DNA of 64,000 nucleotides from Novosphingobium sp. KA1 (GCF_017309955.1 NZ_CP021247.1:2133001-2197000); one strand, 5' to 3'. Shown: positions 16,829-25,926, counted from the first letter of the stretch. A program made the numbers and translations. The notes: generated by a model not told the origin, from the sequence alone.

Positions 16829-18480
16829 CAGTCTTCCAGAGCGGTGAAACGGAAATCGCGGAAAATGGCTTCGCCTTCACCGGCAGCATATAGGCCGGGA
16901 CGCAGCATGAGGAACCCCCCACGGACATTGTGGTGGTAGCCGGAGACCTCCATGCCGCGATCAAATCGCTTCCACGTTTTCCCGCCATCGCCGGAGGTAT
17001 GGTAGGAAACGATGTGGCGGCGGTTGGTCACGCGCATCTTCATGCGGCGGCCGAGCGGGTTGGCGGGGCGGCCGCGTTCCATGCCGTACTGGTGGGTGAC
17101 GAAGCGGGTCTGGTCGAAGCCCAGCCCGGCGTAGAGCTTGTCGTCATAGAACAGCACGAGGCCGGCGGTGCCGCCGGGCGGAATCTCGATGTCGCATTCG
17201 AACCGGTAGCTGGTGTCGCCCGCGACCAGCAGCAGCGGCGATCCGCTCGACGGGGCGAGGCCCTTGCCCTTGAGATGCAGCGCGCCGTTCTCAACCCGCA
17301 CGCGGCTGGCCTCGTCGGGCGCGGGGCGGAAGAACGACCACTTGGCGCCCATCGCCAGCGGTTTCGAAAAATCGTCCGACAGCGCCATGCCATGCGGCAG
17401 GGGCCTGGCCACTTTCGGCACCGGCAGCGGCTGCGAAAGATCGCCGCCGGTCATGCGGAACCAGCCGTCACCGGTCCATTCGATGGTATCGAGCAGGCAC
17501 TGGCGGCCAAGTGTCCAGAAGCCGTTCTCGAACCCGTGGTAGAGCGTGTACCAGCGCTTGTCCGGCCCTTCGACCAGCGAGGCATGGCCGCGCGACCACC
17601 AGGCTTCGGACTGGTTTTCGGTGCGGACCAGCGGATTGCCGGGATGCTGTTCCCACGGCCCGTGGATCGACCGCGCGCGGGCGGCGATCACCATGTGGCC
17701 GGTCGGCGGGCCGGCGGTGCCGCCCACGGCGGTAAGCATGTAGAACCAGTTGCCGTGGCGGTGGATCTTGGGGCCCTCGGGCGAGAAACCCTCGACATCC
17801 CAATCCTCGGGATAGTGCCAGGGATCGTAGACATGCTCGACCTTGCCCGCCAGCGAGAGCCCGTCCTCGGTGAGCCTTACGCGGTCTCCGCCGGAAAGGA
17901 ACAGCCAGCGCGAACCGTCCTCGCCCACCGCGTGGCAGGGGTCGATATGCTCGTGCAGGCCCAGCGGTTTCGGGTCGCTCCACGGGCCGTCGATGTGATC
18001 GGCCCAGATCACGTAGATCTCGTTGGGCTCCGCCTTGACCGGGATGTAGAGGAAATAGCGGCCCTTGTGTTTTTCGAGGCTCACCGCCCAGACCGAGCCG
18101 ATATTGCGGGTGAGCGCGGGCTTCCGCGGCTGCCAGTTCACTAGGTCGCGGCTGTGCCAGATGGTGAGGCCGGGATAGGAATCGAAGCTGGAAAAGGTGA
18201 GGTAATAGTCCTCGCCGTCCTTGAGGATCGCCGGGTCGGGCCGGTCCCCGGAAAGCACCGGGTTGAGCATGATGCCCCCAGTGGCCGTAGCGCCGAGATC
18301 GGCAATGCGCTGGTTGTCGAACCCGCGCCGCCAATGGACGGGAGCCGGGGCGGGCGGAGGAGGAGAGTTGCCCGCCCCGGGCTCCCTTGCGGCAGCGGCT
18401 TCCCCCCGAAGCCCGCCTGCTGCAAGACCGGCGCCGCCGATCAGGGCGGCCCTTAGTGCTTCACGTCTGTCCATGCTCAT
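16828..18480 (-). CDS. Glycoside hydrolase family 43 protein with C-terminal beta-sandwich
   Basis: The protein of 550 residues has a signal with DRREAL and a hydrophobic GGAGLAAGGL stretch, resembling a Tat-type or Sec leader, so it should be exported. The GH43 five-bladed propeller spans about residues 70-340. The catalytic base Asp is in GDRPDPAIL, the general acid Glu is in FSPEGPKIHRHGNWFYM, and an Asp between them is in the usual place. From about residue 365 a second domain (LSDDFSKPL, GTAGLVLFYDDKLYAGLGFDQT) matches the GH43 C2 module. GH43 enzymes remove arabinose or xylose side chains, which would open pectin or xylan to other enzymes. The gene is 12 bases after the esterase gene. 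Confidence 0.88.
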   Translation of the reverse strand: MSMDRREALRAALIGGAGLAAGGLRGEAAAAREPGAGNSPPPPAPAPVHWRRGFDNQRIADLGATATGGIMLNPVLSGDRPDPAILKDGEDYYLTFSSFDSYPGLTIWHSRDLVNWQPRKPALTRNIGSVWAVSLEKHKGRYFLYIPVKAEPNEIYVIWADHIDGPWSDPKPLGLHEHIDPCHAVGEDGSRWLFLSGGDRVRLTEDGLSLAGKVEHVYDPWHYPEDWDVEGFSPEGPKIHRHGNWFYMLTAVGGTAGPPTGHMVIAARARSIHGPWEQHPGNPLVRTENQSEAWWSRGHASLVEGPDKRWYTLYHGFENGFWTLGRQCLLDTIEWTGDGWFRMTGGDLSQPLPVPKVARPLPHGMALSDDFSKPLAMGAKWSFFRPAPDEASRVRVENGALHLKGKGLAPSSGSPLLLVAGDTSYRFECDIEIPPGGTAGLVLFYDDKLYAGLGFDQTRFVTHQYGMERGRPANPLGRRMKMRVTNRRHIVSYHTSGDGGKTWKRFDRGMEVSGYHHNVRGGFLMLRPGLYAAGEGEAIFRDFRFTALED

Positions 18481-18492
18481 TCTGTCGGTTCT

Positions 18493-19494
18493 CTATCCCA
18501 GGCCCTTGGTCCGCGCCCAGGCGCGCCAGAGTTCGGGCCATGCCTCCACCGGCTTGCCGATGGCCTTGCGCAGGCCAAAACCGTGGCCGCCGTGTTCGAA
18601 GAAATGCGCCTCCACCGGAATGCCGCGCGCCTTCAATGCGGCGCGCAGGCGCACGGTGTTTTCCGCCGGCACGGCGTCGTCATCCTCGGCATGGAGCAGC
18701 CAGTGCGGCGGGGCGTCGGCGGGCACGGTGCGGTCGGGCGAATAAGTCGCTTCCAGCGCAGGCGTGGGGGCGGGGCCAAGCAGCAGGTCGCGCGATCCGG
18801 CATGGGCGATGGCGGGATCCATCGAGACCACCGGATAGATCGGCGCGGCGCAGAAGGGCTTGGCGGAAAGCCGGTCCGCCGCGTCCACCGGCGCATAGAC
18901 CGCAGCGGCGAAGCGGGCGGCGAGGCTGGCGCAGACATGGCCGCCGGCGGAAAAGCCCATGGCGGCAACACGCTCGGGATCGATCGCGAAGTCGCGCGCG
19001 CGGTGGCGGATCAGCCGCATGGCGCGCTGGGCATCGATCAGCGGGGTGTCGGGTCCGCTGGCCCAGCCTTCGCCGGGCAGGCGGTAGAACAGCACGAAGG
19101 CGGTGAAGCCGCGCGCGGTCAGCCAGCGCGCCATTTCGTAGCCTTCCTTGTCGACCACCACCCACTTGTAGCCGCCGCCGGGCGTCAGCAGCACCGCCGC
19201 GCCATTGGGCCGGTCGGGCCGGAACACCGCCATGCGCGGGCGGGTGATGCCGTAGACGGCGCGGTCGGTGACGAGTTCGTCGGAAGAGCGTTCGTCGACC
19301 GTTTCGGTGAGCGCTTTTGTGGGCAGGCCCGGCGCGCCCCTGGGCCAGAGGTCGATGGTCTCGGCAGGTTGGGGCAGGCCGGGGGCGCGGGGCTTGCCCG
19401 TGGCCACCGGCGGCGCGGTCTGCGCCATAGCGTCTCCGGCGACCAGGCCGGAAACGAGAGAGGCCGCCATGAACGATCGACGGTCGAAGGTCAT
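18493..19494 (-). CDS. Alpha/beta hydrolase, probable carbohydrate esterase
   Basis: This 333-residue exported protein starts with a Tat-like leader (FDRRSFMAASLVSG). The fold is that of BD-FAE/acetyl xylan esterase-like hydrolases: VLLTPGGGYKW (oxyanion region), nucleophile in AMGFSAGGHVCA, aspartate near LLHAEDDDAVP and histidine in FEHGGHGFG. The family removes acetyl or feruloyl groups from plant polysaccharides. GGAGAG seven bases before the ATG at 19494 supports that start over one five codons upstream. It lies between the TonB receptor and GH43 genes on the same strand, 57 bases after the receptor, so it probably belongs to the same transcript. Confidence 0.82.
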   Translation of the reverse strand: MTFDRRSFMAASLVSGLVAGDAMAQTAPPVATGKPRAPGLPQPAETIDLWPRGAPGLPTKALTETVDERSSDELVTDRAVYGITRPRMAVFRPDRPNGAAVLLTPGGGYKWVVVDKEGYEMARWLTARGFTAFVLFYRLPGEGWASGPDTPLIDAQRAMRLIRHRARDFAIDPERVAAMGFSAGGHVCASLAARFAAAVYAPVDAADRLSAKPFCAAPIYPVVSMDPAIAHAGSRDLLLGPAPTPALEATYSPDRTVPADAPPHWLLHAEDDDAVPAENTVRLRAALKARGIPVEAHFFEHGGHGFGLRKAIGKPVEAWPELWRAWARTKGLG

Positions 19495-19551
19495 GACGGC
19501 ACTCTCCAATTTTAAGTCAGGTATTCAGAGCCATCGGGCCGGTGGCAGGGA

Positions 19552-22452
19552 TCAGTACTTGACCCGCGCGCCGAACAGGATGGTGCGCCCGAAGTGGTTG
19601 TTCTCGTAGTTGCGCTCGGCCGTCACGTCGGTGAAGCGGTAGCGGTAGGTGTCGGTCAGGTTGTTGCCGTCGATCGACAGTTCCAGCCACTCGGTCGCCT
19701 TGTAGCGGATCGCCGCGTCGACGCTGGTGTAGGAGCCGTACCCTTCAAAGACGTTGCCGGTGGCGCTGGTGCCGTCCACGAAGGGACCGCGATAGCTGAC
19801 CGAGCCACGGATGCTGAACGTGCCGTCGTCATAGTAGAGCGTGGCGTTGGCGGCTTTCTTCGACACGCCGAGCAGGGTCTGGGTATAGACCGCCGAGACG
19901 CCGGTGAGGGCGCAGGCGCCGGTCGTCGCATTGCGGGTACAGGCCGAAGTGGCGGGCCCGGTGATCGTGTAGTCGGCGTTGCTCTTGATGAAGGTGGCGT
20001 TGCCCTGGAAGCCGGTGTGGCTGAGAATGCCCGGCAGGAAGGTGAAGGGCAGTTGCAGCGCCACTTCCACGCCCTTCAGTGTCGCCCCGGTGCCGTTGAC
20101 CTGCGAGGAGACGATGTATTCCTGATTGGGGTCGTAGTTGATGTAGGCCGGCGTGCTCTGGCCCAGCACATCGCGGCCGAGGCCGAGCTGCGGCAGGGTG
20201 GCGACATAGGTGCCGGCAACCGGGAAGCTCTCGATCTTCTTGATGAAGCCGGCGACCGAGAACAGCGCGCCGGGGGCGAAGTACCATTCGACCGAGGCGT
20301 CGAAGTTGGTCGCGCGGTAGGGATCGAGGAACGGGTTGCCGAAGGTCACGCGGTAGTTGAAGCCGTCGACCGAACCGCCCGGATTGAGGTTGCCGAGCGA
20401 GGGACGGGTGATGACCTTGGCGATCGCGCCGCGCACGATCACGTCGTGGGCGGGGTAGAACGCGAGGTTCATCGCCGGCAGCCAGTCGTCATACGTGCGC
20501 GAGACGGTGCCGGCGAGCCCGGCGGTGTAGCCGGTCGACTTCTGCGCGGTATGGGCATAACGAACGCCCGCGTTGCCTGCATATTCGAGGCCGAACAGGT
20601 CGCCCTTGAAGTCGAACTGGAAGTAGCCGCCCGAGGTGGTTTCCTGAACGCGGCGGTTGTTGCCAAGGTCCTCCTTCGCGGTGCGGTCGTAGAGGTTGGT
20701 ATAGGCGGCCGCCTTGGCGATGTCGGCCACCAGCCACTGGTCGGTGGTGCCGCTCGATTGACCGGCGTCGCCGAGGTTGACGATCTGCGAGATCCCGGAA
20801 CTGACCGGCAACCCGTAGACCGAGGTCGAGCAGGTGACCTGGCCGAGGATCAGGTCCAGGGTGCCGTTGGCGCCGCAGGCGGCGGTGTCACGCTGGAACA
20901 GCTGGGTGCGGAAGTTGTAGCGCCGCCAGACCGCGCCGACCTTGAAGGTGGCGCCCTCGGCGATGTCCCACTCGGTACGCAGCTGCGCGGTCTTGAAGCG
21001 GTTCTTCACGTAGGAGGGACGGTCGCGGATTTCGGCCAGCTGGAAGTTGGCCGGATCGGTCACGTCGAGGCCGTAGCTCAGCACCGGCGACTTCATGTCC
21101 GAATAGTCGTAGCTGAAGCCGTTGGCGGTCTTGTTGTCGTAGGCGATCGTGGTCTCGACCGGGATGTCCGCGTTGGACTGCGACATGCCGCCCAGCACGG
21201 TGAAGCGGAAGCTGTCCGAAACGTCCTGGTCCCAGGTCGCGCCGATCTGGTAGAACTCGGTCTTCGACTTGCGCAGGTAGCTTTCGGTGCGGACGTAGGC
21301 GTTGTTGAACGTGGCGCTGACCATGTTGCCGTTGTCGTCGTAGACCGGGTCCACCACGTTGAAGCGGCGCTCGTTGGAGCGGGCCAGCACTTCCAGCCAT
21401 TGTTCCGCGCGCTTTTCCTTGAACGAGGAAAAGAGGCCGTCGACCGAGATCTTGGTGCGGTCGGTCGGTTCGAACTGGATCGAGCCGGTCAGGCCGAGGC
21501 GCTCGCGGTCATGCTCGACCTTGCCATAGCGCGGGATGCGCGGGTGGAACGAGAGCGAGGCTGCATCGCAGGCCGCGGAGGGACGGTAGCCGCCGCCGGA
21601 ATTGACCGGGCTGCCGCCGGTCGCGCCGACGTTGGAGTAGAAGCAGGGCGTGCCGTCCACCGAGTTGAAGTAGGCCTGCGACCAGCGCACCGTGTTGTTG
21701 CCGGTCTCCAGCGTATCGGTGTGCGAATAGGCGCCCGACAGCGCGATGCCGAGCGTGCCCGCATCGTTCTTCCACGCCAGCAGGCCGGCAATGCGCGGGC
21801 CGACGTTCTTCGACAGGTCGTTGTACGAACCCTGCACGTTGAGCACGGCGGAAATGCCCGTCTTGCCCGAAAGCGGGTTGCCGGTGTTGAGATCGACCAC
21901 CGCGCCCAGCGAGCCTTCGTCGAGGCTGGCTTCGGCGGTCTTGTGGACGACCAGGCTGGAGAACAGTTCGGAGGCGAAGACGTTGAAGTCGAAGGCGCGG
22001 TCGCGGTTGGCCGAGGCGCCGTCCGAGCTGGTGGCGATGGTTTCGAGGCCGTTCACACGCACGCGGGTGAACTGGGCGCCGAGGCCGCGCACGGTGATCG
22101 CGCGGCCTTCGCCGCCGTCACGCTGGATCGAGATGCCGGGGATGCGCTGGAGCGATTCGGCCAGGTTCTGGTCGGGGAACTTGGCCATGTCCTCGGCCAC
22201 GACGGCATCGACGGCGGAAACCGAATCGCGCTTCACGCTGAGTGCGGCTTCCAGCGACTTGCGGAAGCCGGTGACGATGATGTCCTCGGTGGTGGTGCCC
22301 GATTCGGCGCCTATGGCTGCCTGCGGCTCAGCGCCAGCTTGCGTGCCAGCCTGCGCGCCATCCTGCGCGAATGCGGCCTGCGGCAGGGCCAGTGCGCTGC
22401 CGGCCACCAGTGCGATCTTGAACAGCGAAATCCTCGAAACATGCGACGGCAT
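19552..22452 (-). CDS. TonB-dependent receptor of the Caulobacter/Xanthomonas type
   Basis: The protein has 966 residues and a signal peptide (FKIALVAGSALALPQAAFA). A TonB box region (TEDIIVTGFRKSLEAAL) leads into the plug domain with EDMAKFPDQNLAESLQRIPGISI, then ITVRGLGAQFTRVRVNG and LFSSLVVHKT, the wording of the Xanth/Caul subfamily. A beta-barrel of about 700 residues ends in RTILFGARVKY, with a terminal aromatic residue for outer-membrane insertion. Such receptors import oligosaccharides at the expense of proton motive force. GGGGGAG before the ATG at 22452 fixes the start. An operator-like palindrome lies 34 bases upstream, next to the pectate lyase gene. Confidence 0.93.
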   Translation of the reverse strand: MPSHVSRISLFKIALVAGSALALPQAAFAQDGAQAGTQAGAEPQAAIGAESGTTTEDIIVTGFRKSLEAALSVKRDSVSAVDAVVAEDMAKFPDQNLAESLQRIPGISIQRDGGEGRAITVRGLGAQFTRVRVNGLETIATSSDGASANRDRAFDFNVFASELFSSLVVHKTAEASLDEGSLGAVVDLNTGNPLSGKTGISAVLNVQGSYNDLSKNVGPRIAGLLAWKNDAGTLGIALSGAYSHTDTLETGNNTVRWSQAYFNSVDGTPCFYSNVGATGGSPVNSGGGYRPSAACDAASLSFHPRIPRYGKVEHDRERLGLTGSIQFEPTDRTKISVDGLFSSFKEKRAEQWLEVLARSNERRFNVVDPVYDDNGNMVSATFNNAYVRTESYLRKSKTEFYQIGATWDQDVSDSFRFTVLGGMSQSNADIPVETTIAYDNKTANGFSYDYSDMKSPVLSYGLDVTDPANFQLAEIRDRPSYVKNRFKTAQLRTEWDIAEGATFKVGAVWRRYNFRTQLFQRDTAACGANGTLDLILGQVTCSTSVYGLPVSSGISQIVNLGDAGQSSGTTDQWLVADIAKAAAYTNLYDRTAKEDLGNNRRVQETTSGGYFQFDFKGDLFGLEYAGNAGVRYAHTAQKSTGYTAGLAGTVSRTYDDWLPAMNLAFYPAHDVIVRGAIAKVITRPSLGNLNPGGSVDGFNYRVTFGNPFLDPYRATNFDASVEWYFAPGALFSVAGFIKKIESFPVAGTYVATLPQLGLGRDVLGQSTPAYINYDPNQEYIVSSQVNGTGATLKGVEVALQLPFTFLPGILSHTGFQGNATFIKSNADYTITGPATSACTRNATTGACALTGVSAVYTQTLLGVSKKAANATLYYDDGTFSIRGSVSYRGPFVDGTSATGNVFEGYGSYTSVDAAIRYKATEWLELSIDGNNLTDTYRYRFTDVTAERNYENNHFGRTILFGARVKY

Positions 22453-22485
22453 GGTCACTCCCCCTCGCGGCCTTTGTGGCCTGTC

Positions 22486-22503
22486 TATGATACCGGTGTC
22501 ATA
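22486..22503. promoter_or_regulatory. Operator-like site 1, before the TonB receptor gene
   Basis: TATGATACCGGTGTCATA is an 18-bp palindrome with one mismatch pair. It lies 34 bases upstream of the receptor start and shares its half-site TGACACCGGT (minus strand) with four other sites around the LacI gene. Confidence 0.7.
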
Positions 22504-22656
22504 GGGAAGTGCGGCAAGACCGCGCACCCTTTCGTCCGGCATTCTGCTCCCTGCGCCTTGCGGCGCACTCTCATGCACCGTTCGGTGCCTTTCGGCGAGC
22601 CGGCATTTGTCCTTATGGACAATCTGCGGGCTTCACCCAGTTCTTTCTTGCCGGTC

Positions 22657-22674
22657 TTGGTAACCGGTGTCATG
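22657..22674. promoter_or_regulatory. Operator-like site 2, before the pectate lyase gene
   Basis: TTGGTAACCGGTGTCATG lies 58 bases before the pectate lyase GTG. It has the common core ACCGGTGTCA and shares the left half TTGGTAACC with site 3. Confidence 0.7.
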
Positions 22675-22731
22675 AGTTATGAGCGCAGGGACCCCACCCT
22701 GTCAAGAACCAGTGCAAACGGGAGATGCACA

Positions 22732-24081
22732 GTGAAGAAATCGACGGCGTTCAGCCGCTTGTTCCTCGCCTCCATGCTGGCTTTGGCCGCCCCCCACTCG
22801 GCTTTCGCGCAGGCCAAGGATCCGACCACCGGCGGCGACGGCGGGCGAATCATCCGCGTCACCACGCTTGCCAAGGACGGCCCCGGATCGCTCAAGGCGG
22901 CGATCGATGCCAAGGGCAAGCGGACGGTCGTGTTCGAGGTGGGCGGGGTGATCGACCTTGGCCGTTCGGTCCTCGAGATCGACGAGCCCTACCTCACCAT
23001 CGCCGGGCAGACCGCGCCCTCGCCGGGCATCACCATCGTGCGCGGCGGCATCGATCTCAAGGGGCACGACGTCAAGATCAGCCACTTGCGGGTGATGACC
23101 GGCGCCGACGGCCAGCCGCATCTCTCCAACTGGGAGGCCGATGCCTTCTCCACCGTCGCCGCGCACAACGTGGTGATCGAGCATTGCTCGTTCCTCTGGG
23201 CGATCGACGAGAACATGTCGGCCTCCGGCCCGCGCTTTGCCGGCAAGGACGTCAAGGAATGGCGCGCCAATACCAGCCATGACGTGCTGTTCCGCGAGAA
23301 CCTCGCCGCCGAAGGGCTGGCCAATGCCAGCCACCCCAAGGGCGAGCATTCCAAGGGCTCGCTGGTCCACGACAACACCACCGGCATCGTCTTCTACCGC
23401 AATGTCTGGGCGCACAACATGGAGCGCTCGCCGCTGGTGAAGGGCGGGGCCCAGGTGCTGATGATCAACAACATGATCTACGATCCCGGCCACCGCGCGG
23501 TGCACTACAACCTGATGAACCTCGAATGGGCGGGGCACCCTTACGTCACCGGCGAGATCACCGCCGTCGGCAATGTCATGCGCGCGGGCAATTCCACCGC
23601 GCCGGGCCTGCCGTTCCTGACGCTGGGCGGCGACGGCGACCTGGCCTGGTTCTCGAAGGACAACATCAACGTCGACCGCTGGGGCAATCCGGTGCCGATG
23701 CTGGGCCGCTACGGGGTGACCAGGGCCAAGGTGATCGAGGCGCCGCAGCCGCTCGCCAGCCTTGAGGGCTACCGGATCACGCCTGCTGCCACGCTGGAAA
23801 CCGACCTGCTCTCCACCGTCGGCGCCCGTCCGTGGGACCGTGCGCCCGACGATATCCGCGTGCTGTTCTTCGTGGCCGAAGGACGCGGCGAGATCATCGA
23901 CGACGAGAAGCTGGTCGGCGGCTACCCCCACCCGGCGGAAACCCGCGCGGCCTTTGTCGACAAGGACTGGAACCTCGTGACGATGACGCCGAAGTCGGGG
24001 GTCTATCCGGGCCAGCATGCCGGGGCGCAGGAGAAGCTCTCCGAACGCGACAAGGCGATGCGCCAGGGCGGTACGCAGTGA
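22732..24081 (+). CDS. Secreted pectate lyase
   Basis: This 449-residue protein has a signal peptide (LFLASMLALAAPHSAFA, cleaved before QAKD). The mature part is a right-handed beta-helix of the pectate lyase superfamily. It shows GGDGGRIIRVTTLAKDGPGSL, AIDAKGKRTVVFEVGGVID, YLTIAGQTAPSPGITI and VVIEHCSFLWAIDENMS, in the pattern of pectate lyase C-like enzymes. These cleave polygalacturonate by beta-elimination, which gives unsaturated oligogalacturonides. The GTG at 22732 was chosen because GGGAG is seven bases upstream and it starts the signal peptide. The stop overlaps the cupin start by three bases. Confidence 0.88.
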   Translation: MKKSTAFSRLFLASMLALAAPHSAFAQAKDPTTGGDGGRIIRVTTLAKDGPGSLKAAIDAKGKRTVVFEVGGVIDLGRSVLEIDEPYLTIAGQTAPSPGITIVRGGIDLKGHDVKISHLRVMTGADGQPHLSNWEADAFSTVAAHNVVIEHCSFLWAIDENMSASGPRFAGKDVKEWRANTSHDVLFRENLAAEGLANASHPKGEHSKGSLVHDNTTGIVFYRNVWAHNMERSPLVKGGAQVLMINNMIYDPGHRAVHYNLMNLEWAGHPYVTGEITAVGNVMRAGNSTAPGLPFLTLGGDGDLAWFSKDNINVDRWGNPVPMLGRYGVTRAKVIEAPQPLASLEGYRITPAATLETDLLSTVGARPWDRAPDDIRVLFFVAEGRGEIIDDEKLVGGYPHPAETRAAFVDKDWNLVTMTPKSGVYPGQHAGAQEKLSERDKAMRQGGTQ

Positions 24082-24482
24082 TCGCGGCGCTGCTGCTCAT
24101 GGCCGCGTCCGCGCCGCCCATGGCCGTGATCGACGAGAAGGATACCGTGCGCGAGGAGGCTCCTCCGCACGGCGAGATCGGCATGAGCACGGCCTACCGC
24201 ATCTCCGACTCTGCGCCGGCCCCGCGCGCGATGGAATTCCGCCGCCGCGTCCTCCACAAGGGCGCGGCGATCGGTGAGCATCCCATCGCGCACGACGAGG
24301 TCTACTACGTGCTCTCGGGCGAGGGGGAGGTGGTGTCGGACGGCAAGCGGGCCATGCTGAAGCCGGGGATGACGGCCTACCTCTACAACGGCGCGGTCGT
24401 CGGTATCTGGCAGAAGGGGGATGCGCCGCTGTCGCTGATCGTGGCTTATCCCAATCCGCCTAAGTCTGAAGAGAAGAAGTAA
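24078..24482 (+). CDS. Exported single-domain cupin, possible KdgF-like role
   Basis: This 134-residue protein begins with a short hydrophobic signal (VIAALLLMAASAPPMA), so it probably acts in the periplasm. A single cupin barrel follows. GEHPIAHDEVYYVLSGEGE carries two histidines and a glutamate in cupin motif 1, but the motif 2 histidine is replaced (YLYNGAVVGIW). In pectin loci a small cupin, KdgF, opens unsaturated galacturonate to the linear keto form. This protein sits directly after pectate lyase in an overlapping GTGA arrangement and could do the same. Its signal peptide and missing ligand make this inference only. Confidence 0.72.
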   Translation: MIAALLLMAASAPPMAVIDEKDTVREEAPPHGEIGMSTAYRISDSAPAPRAMEFRRRVLHKGAAIGEHPIAHDEVYYVLSGEGEVVSDGKRAMLKPGMTAYLYNGAVVGIWQKGDAPLSLIVAYPNPPKSEEKK

Positions 24483-24489
24483 GGGTAAG

Positions 24490-24528
24490 GCAGGGGAGCA
24501 TAGCCCCCCTGCACCCCCATTACCGTCT
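24490..24528 (+). terminator. Cassette half A after the cupin gene: terminator-like hairpin repeat
   Basis: The hairpin GCAGGGG...CCCCTGC lies eight bases after the cupin stop. The same 39 bases occur identically at 59668-59706 and inverted with one change at 35718-35756. In all three places they follow a gene's 3' end. The sequence ends CCGTCT at the edge of the MITE. Confidence 0.75.
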
Positions 24529-24530
24529 AG

Positions 24531-24792
24531 GTCGTAAACTCATAAACAGCACCATCGAGGCGCCCAAATGGCGAACAGATCGGGCCGAAGTTGCCGCCGG
24601 GCGGGCTGGTTGCCCGTCCAAGGCAGCTTCGGTTCGAGATGGAAGCCATTTGGGCGCCCCTTCGGGGTTTGACCAAAATGGCCCAGCGCTGCGTCGGGAA
24701 GTCTTGAAATATCGACATATTCCAGCGCCTTCCCTCCTGCCGCTGAGCCATTTTGCCTCAAACCTCGATGGTGCCGTTTATGAGTTTACGAC
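24531..24792 (-). mobile_element. MITE-like element, copy 1 (262 bp)
   Basis: The element has inverted termini GTCGTAAACTCATAAAC and is flanked by CTAG on both sides. Inside are two long imperfect hairpins, one starting GGCGCCCAAATGGC and the other CAAAATGGCCCAGCGC, joined by a small CCCC-TTC-GGGG stem. It encodes no transposase. The minus-strand reading frame of 74 residues across it is not thought to be a gene, since it is broken in copy 3. Confidence 0.85.
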
Positions 24793-25740
24793 CTAGGTGT
24801 TTAGTCCCAACATGTGATGGTTAGGTTTGACGATAAAGATGTGAGGCTTTGATTTCCAGAGTTCCTCGACAGCTTCGTAAGGCGTTCGGAACTTGAGCGC
24901 CTTGAGCTGCTTGGCGAAGTTGTAGGCGGTCAGCCAGTCACGGACGTGCCGTCGCAGTTCGTTGATCGAGGCGTAATGGAAGGATTTGACGGTCGCCTCC
25001 TTGATGGTTCGCACCATGCGTTCGGCCTGCCCGTTGGTCCAGGGATGATAGGGCTTGGTTAGCCGGTGCTCGATACCGTTTTCCTGACAGACGCGGCCGA
25101 AGATGTGCGGGAAGGACAGGCCGGTGCCACGCTCGAACTGGGCGAACTGCACGCCGTTGTCGGTGAGGATGGTGTGAATCTTGTAGGGCACCGTCCTGAT
25201 CAATGCTTTCAGGAAGCCGGCTGCGACCAGCTTCGTCGCTCTGCGATAGATGCGTGCGAAGACCAGCTTGGATGTGCGGTCCACGGCGACATAGAGGTAG
25301 GCCTTGCCATCCTCATAACGCAGTTCGGCGATATCGATGTGGAAGTAGCCGATCTCGTAGTTCTTGAACTTCTGCGGCTTCTCGCGATCGGCTTTGGGCA
25401 ACTGGCTGATCCCATGCCGTTGCAGGCAGCGATGCAACGACGAGCGGCTCAGATGCGGGATCACGTCCTTGAGCGCGATGTAAACATCGTCGAGTGGCAG
25501 CCGGGCCTGCACCCGCAGCGCCACGATCGCGGCTTCCTCCATTGGGGAGAGCACAGTGCTGCGCCGCTCCCTCGGTCCCATCGGCAAGTCTTCCACCGAT
25601 TGCCGCTTGCGCCACTTCAGGACCGTTTTCTCGTTGATCCCGTACTTCTTGGCGAGGTGCGCGACCGAAGCTTGCGATCGCTGTAGCTCTGCTCGAATGG
25701 CGTGCGTGGTCTTGGCGCTGCCATGGAGAACCTGGCCCAT
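24793..25740 (-). CDS. IS481-family transposase, copy 1
   Basis: The protein has 315 residues. An N-terminal helix-turn-helix (VAHLAKKYGINEKTVLKWRKRQ) is followed by a DDE integrase core with HIDIAELRYEDGK (first Asp), LTDNGVQFAQF (second Asp) and the distal Glu in NGQAERMVRTIKEA. It matches IS481-family transposases. The sequence is the same as copy 2 at 59716-60663 apart from the last residue (Thr here, Ser there). The stop codon lies in the flanking target sequence, not in the IS. Confidence 0.93.
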   Translation of the reverse strand: MGQVLHGSAKTTHAIRAELQRSQASVAHLAKKYGINEKTVLKWRKRQSVEDLPMGPRERRSTVLSPMEEAAIVALRVQARLPLDDVYIALKDVIPHLSRSSLHRCLQRHGISQLPKADREKPQKFKNYEIGYFHIDIAELRYEDGKAYLYVAVDRTSKLVFARIYRRATKLVAAGFLKALIRTVPYKIHTILTDNGVQFAQFERGTGLSFPHIFGRVCQENGIEHRLTKPYHPWTNGQAERMVRTIKEATVKSFHYASINELRRHVRDWLTAYNFAKQLKALKFRTPYEAVEELWKSKPHIFIVKPNHHMLGLNT

Positions 25741-25796
25741 AAATCCCTCCGCTGTGATGGGGATACTTTTACACCATCACATGTTGGGACCAAACA
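24798..25796 (-). mobile_element. IS481-family insertion sequence, copy 1 (999 bp)
   Basis: Its ends are TGTTTAGTCCCAACATG and CATGTTGGGACCAAACA, inverted repeats of about 23 bp with one mismatch. The target duplication CCTAGG is at 24792-24797 and 25797-25802. The left duplication is partly made of the right border of the MITE, so the IS landed next to the MITE later. It is intact and almost identical to the copy at 59.7 kb. Confidence 0.93.
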
Positions 25797-25802
25797 CCTA
25801 GG

Positions 25803-25915
25803 TCACTCGGGCCAACTGCGTAGTGCGCGCATGGTGGCGTCGGAATTTGTGATGGCTGCGCCGCTTGGTCGTGGATGCGGCTGCGGCCCGCGCCGGTTTG
25901 GCTCATCAGTTTAAT
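25803..25915. repeat. Degenerate cassette half B
   Basis: After the IS, GGTCACTCGGGCCAAC resembles the sequence on the far side of the MITE at 35.4 kb. It is followed by a diverged GCGCGCATGG...GGCTGCGCCGC stretch like half B at 35.3 and 60.8 kb. The final hairpin of half B is not recognisable here. Confidence 0.5.
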
Positions 25916-25926
25916 CTCAAAACCCC

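Noticed and set aside
24531..24751. Minus-strand reading frame of about 74 residues within the MITE (also in copy 2)
   Set aside because: It is the translation of the element's hairpins, and in the copy at 48.5 kb the same start is followed by an early stop. No family match was recognised.
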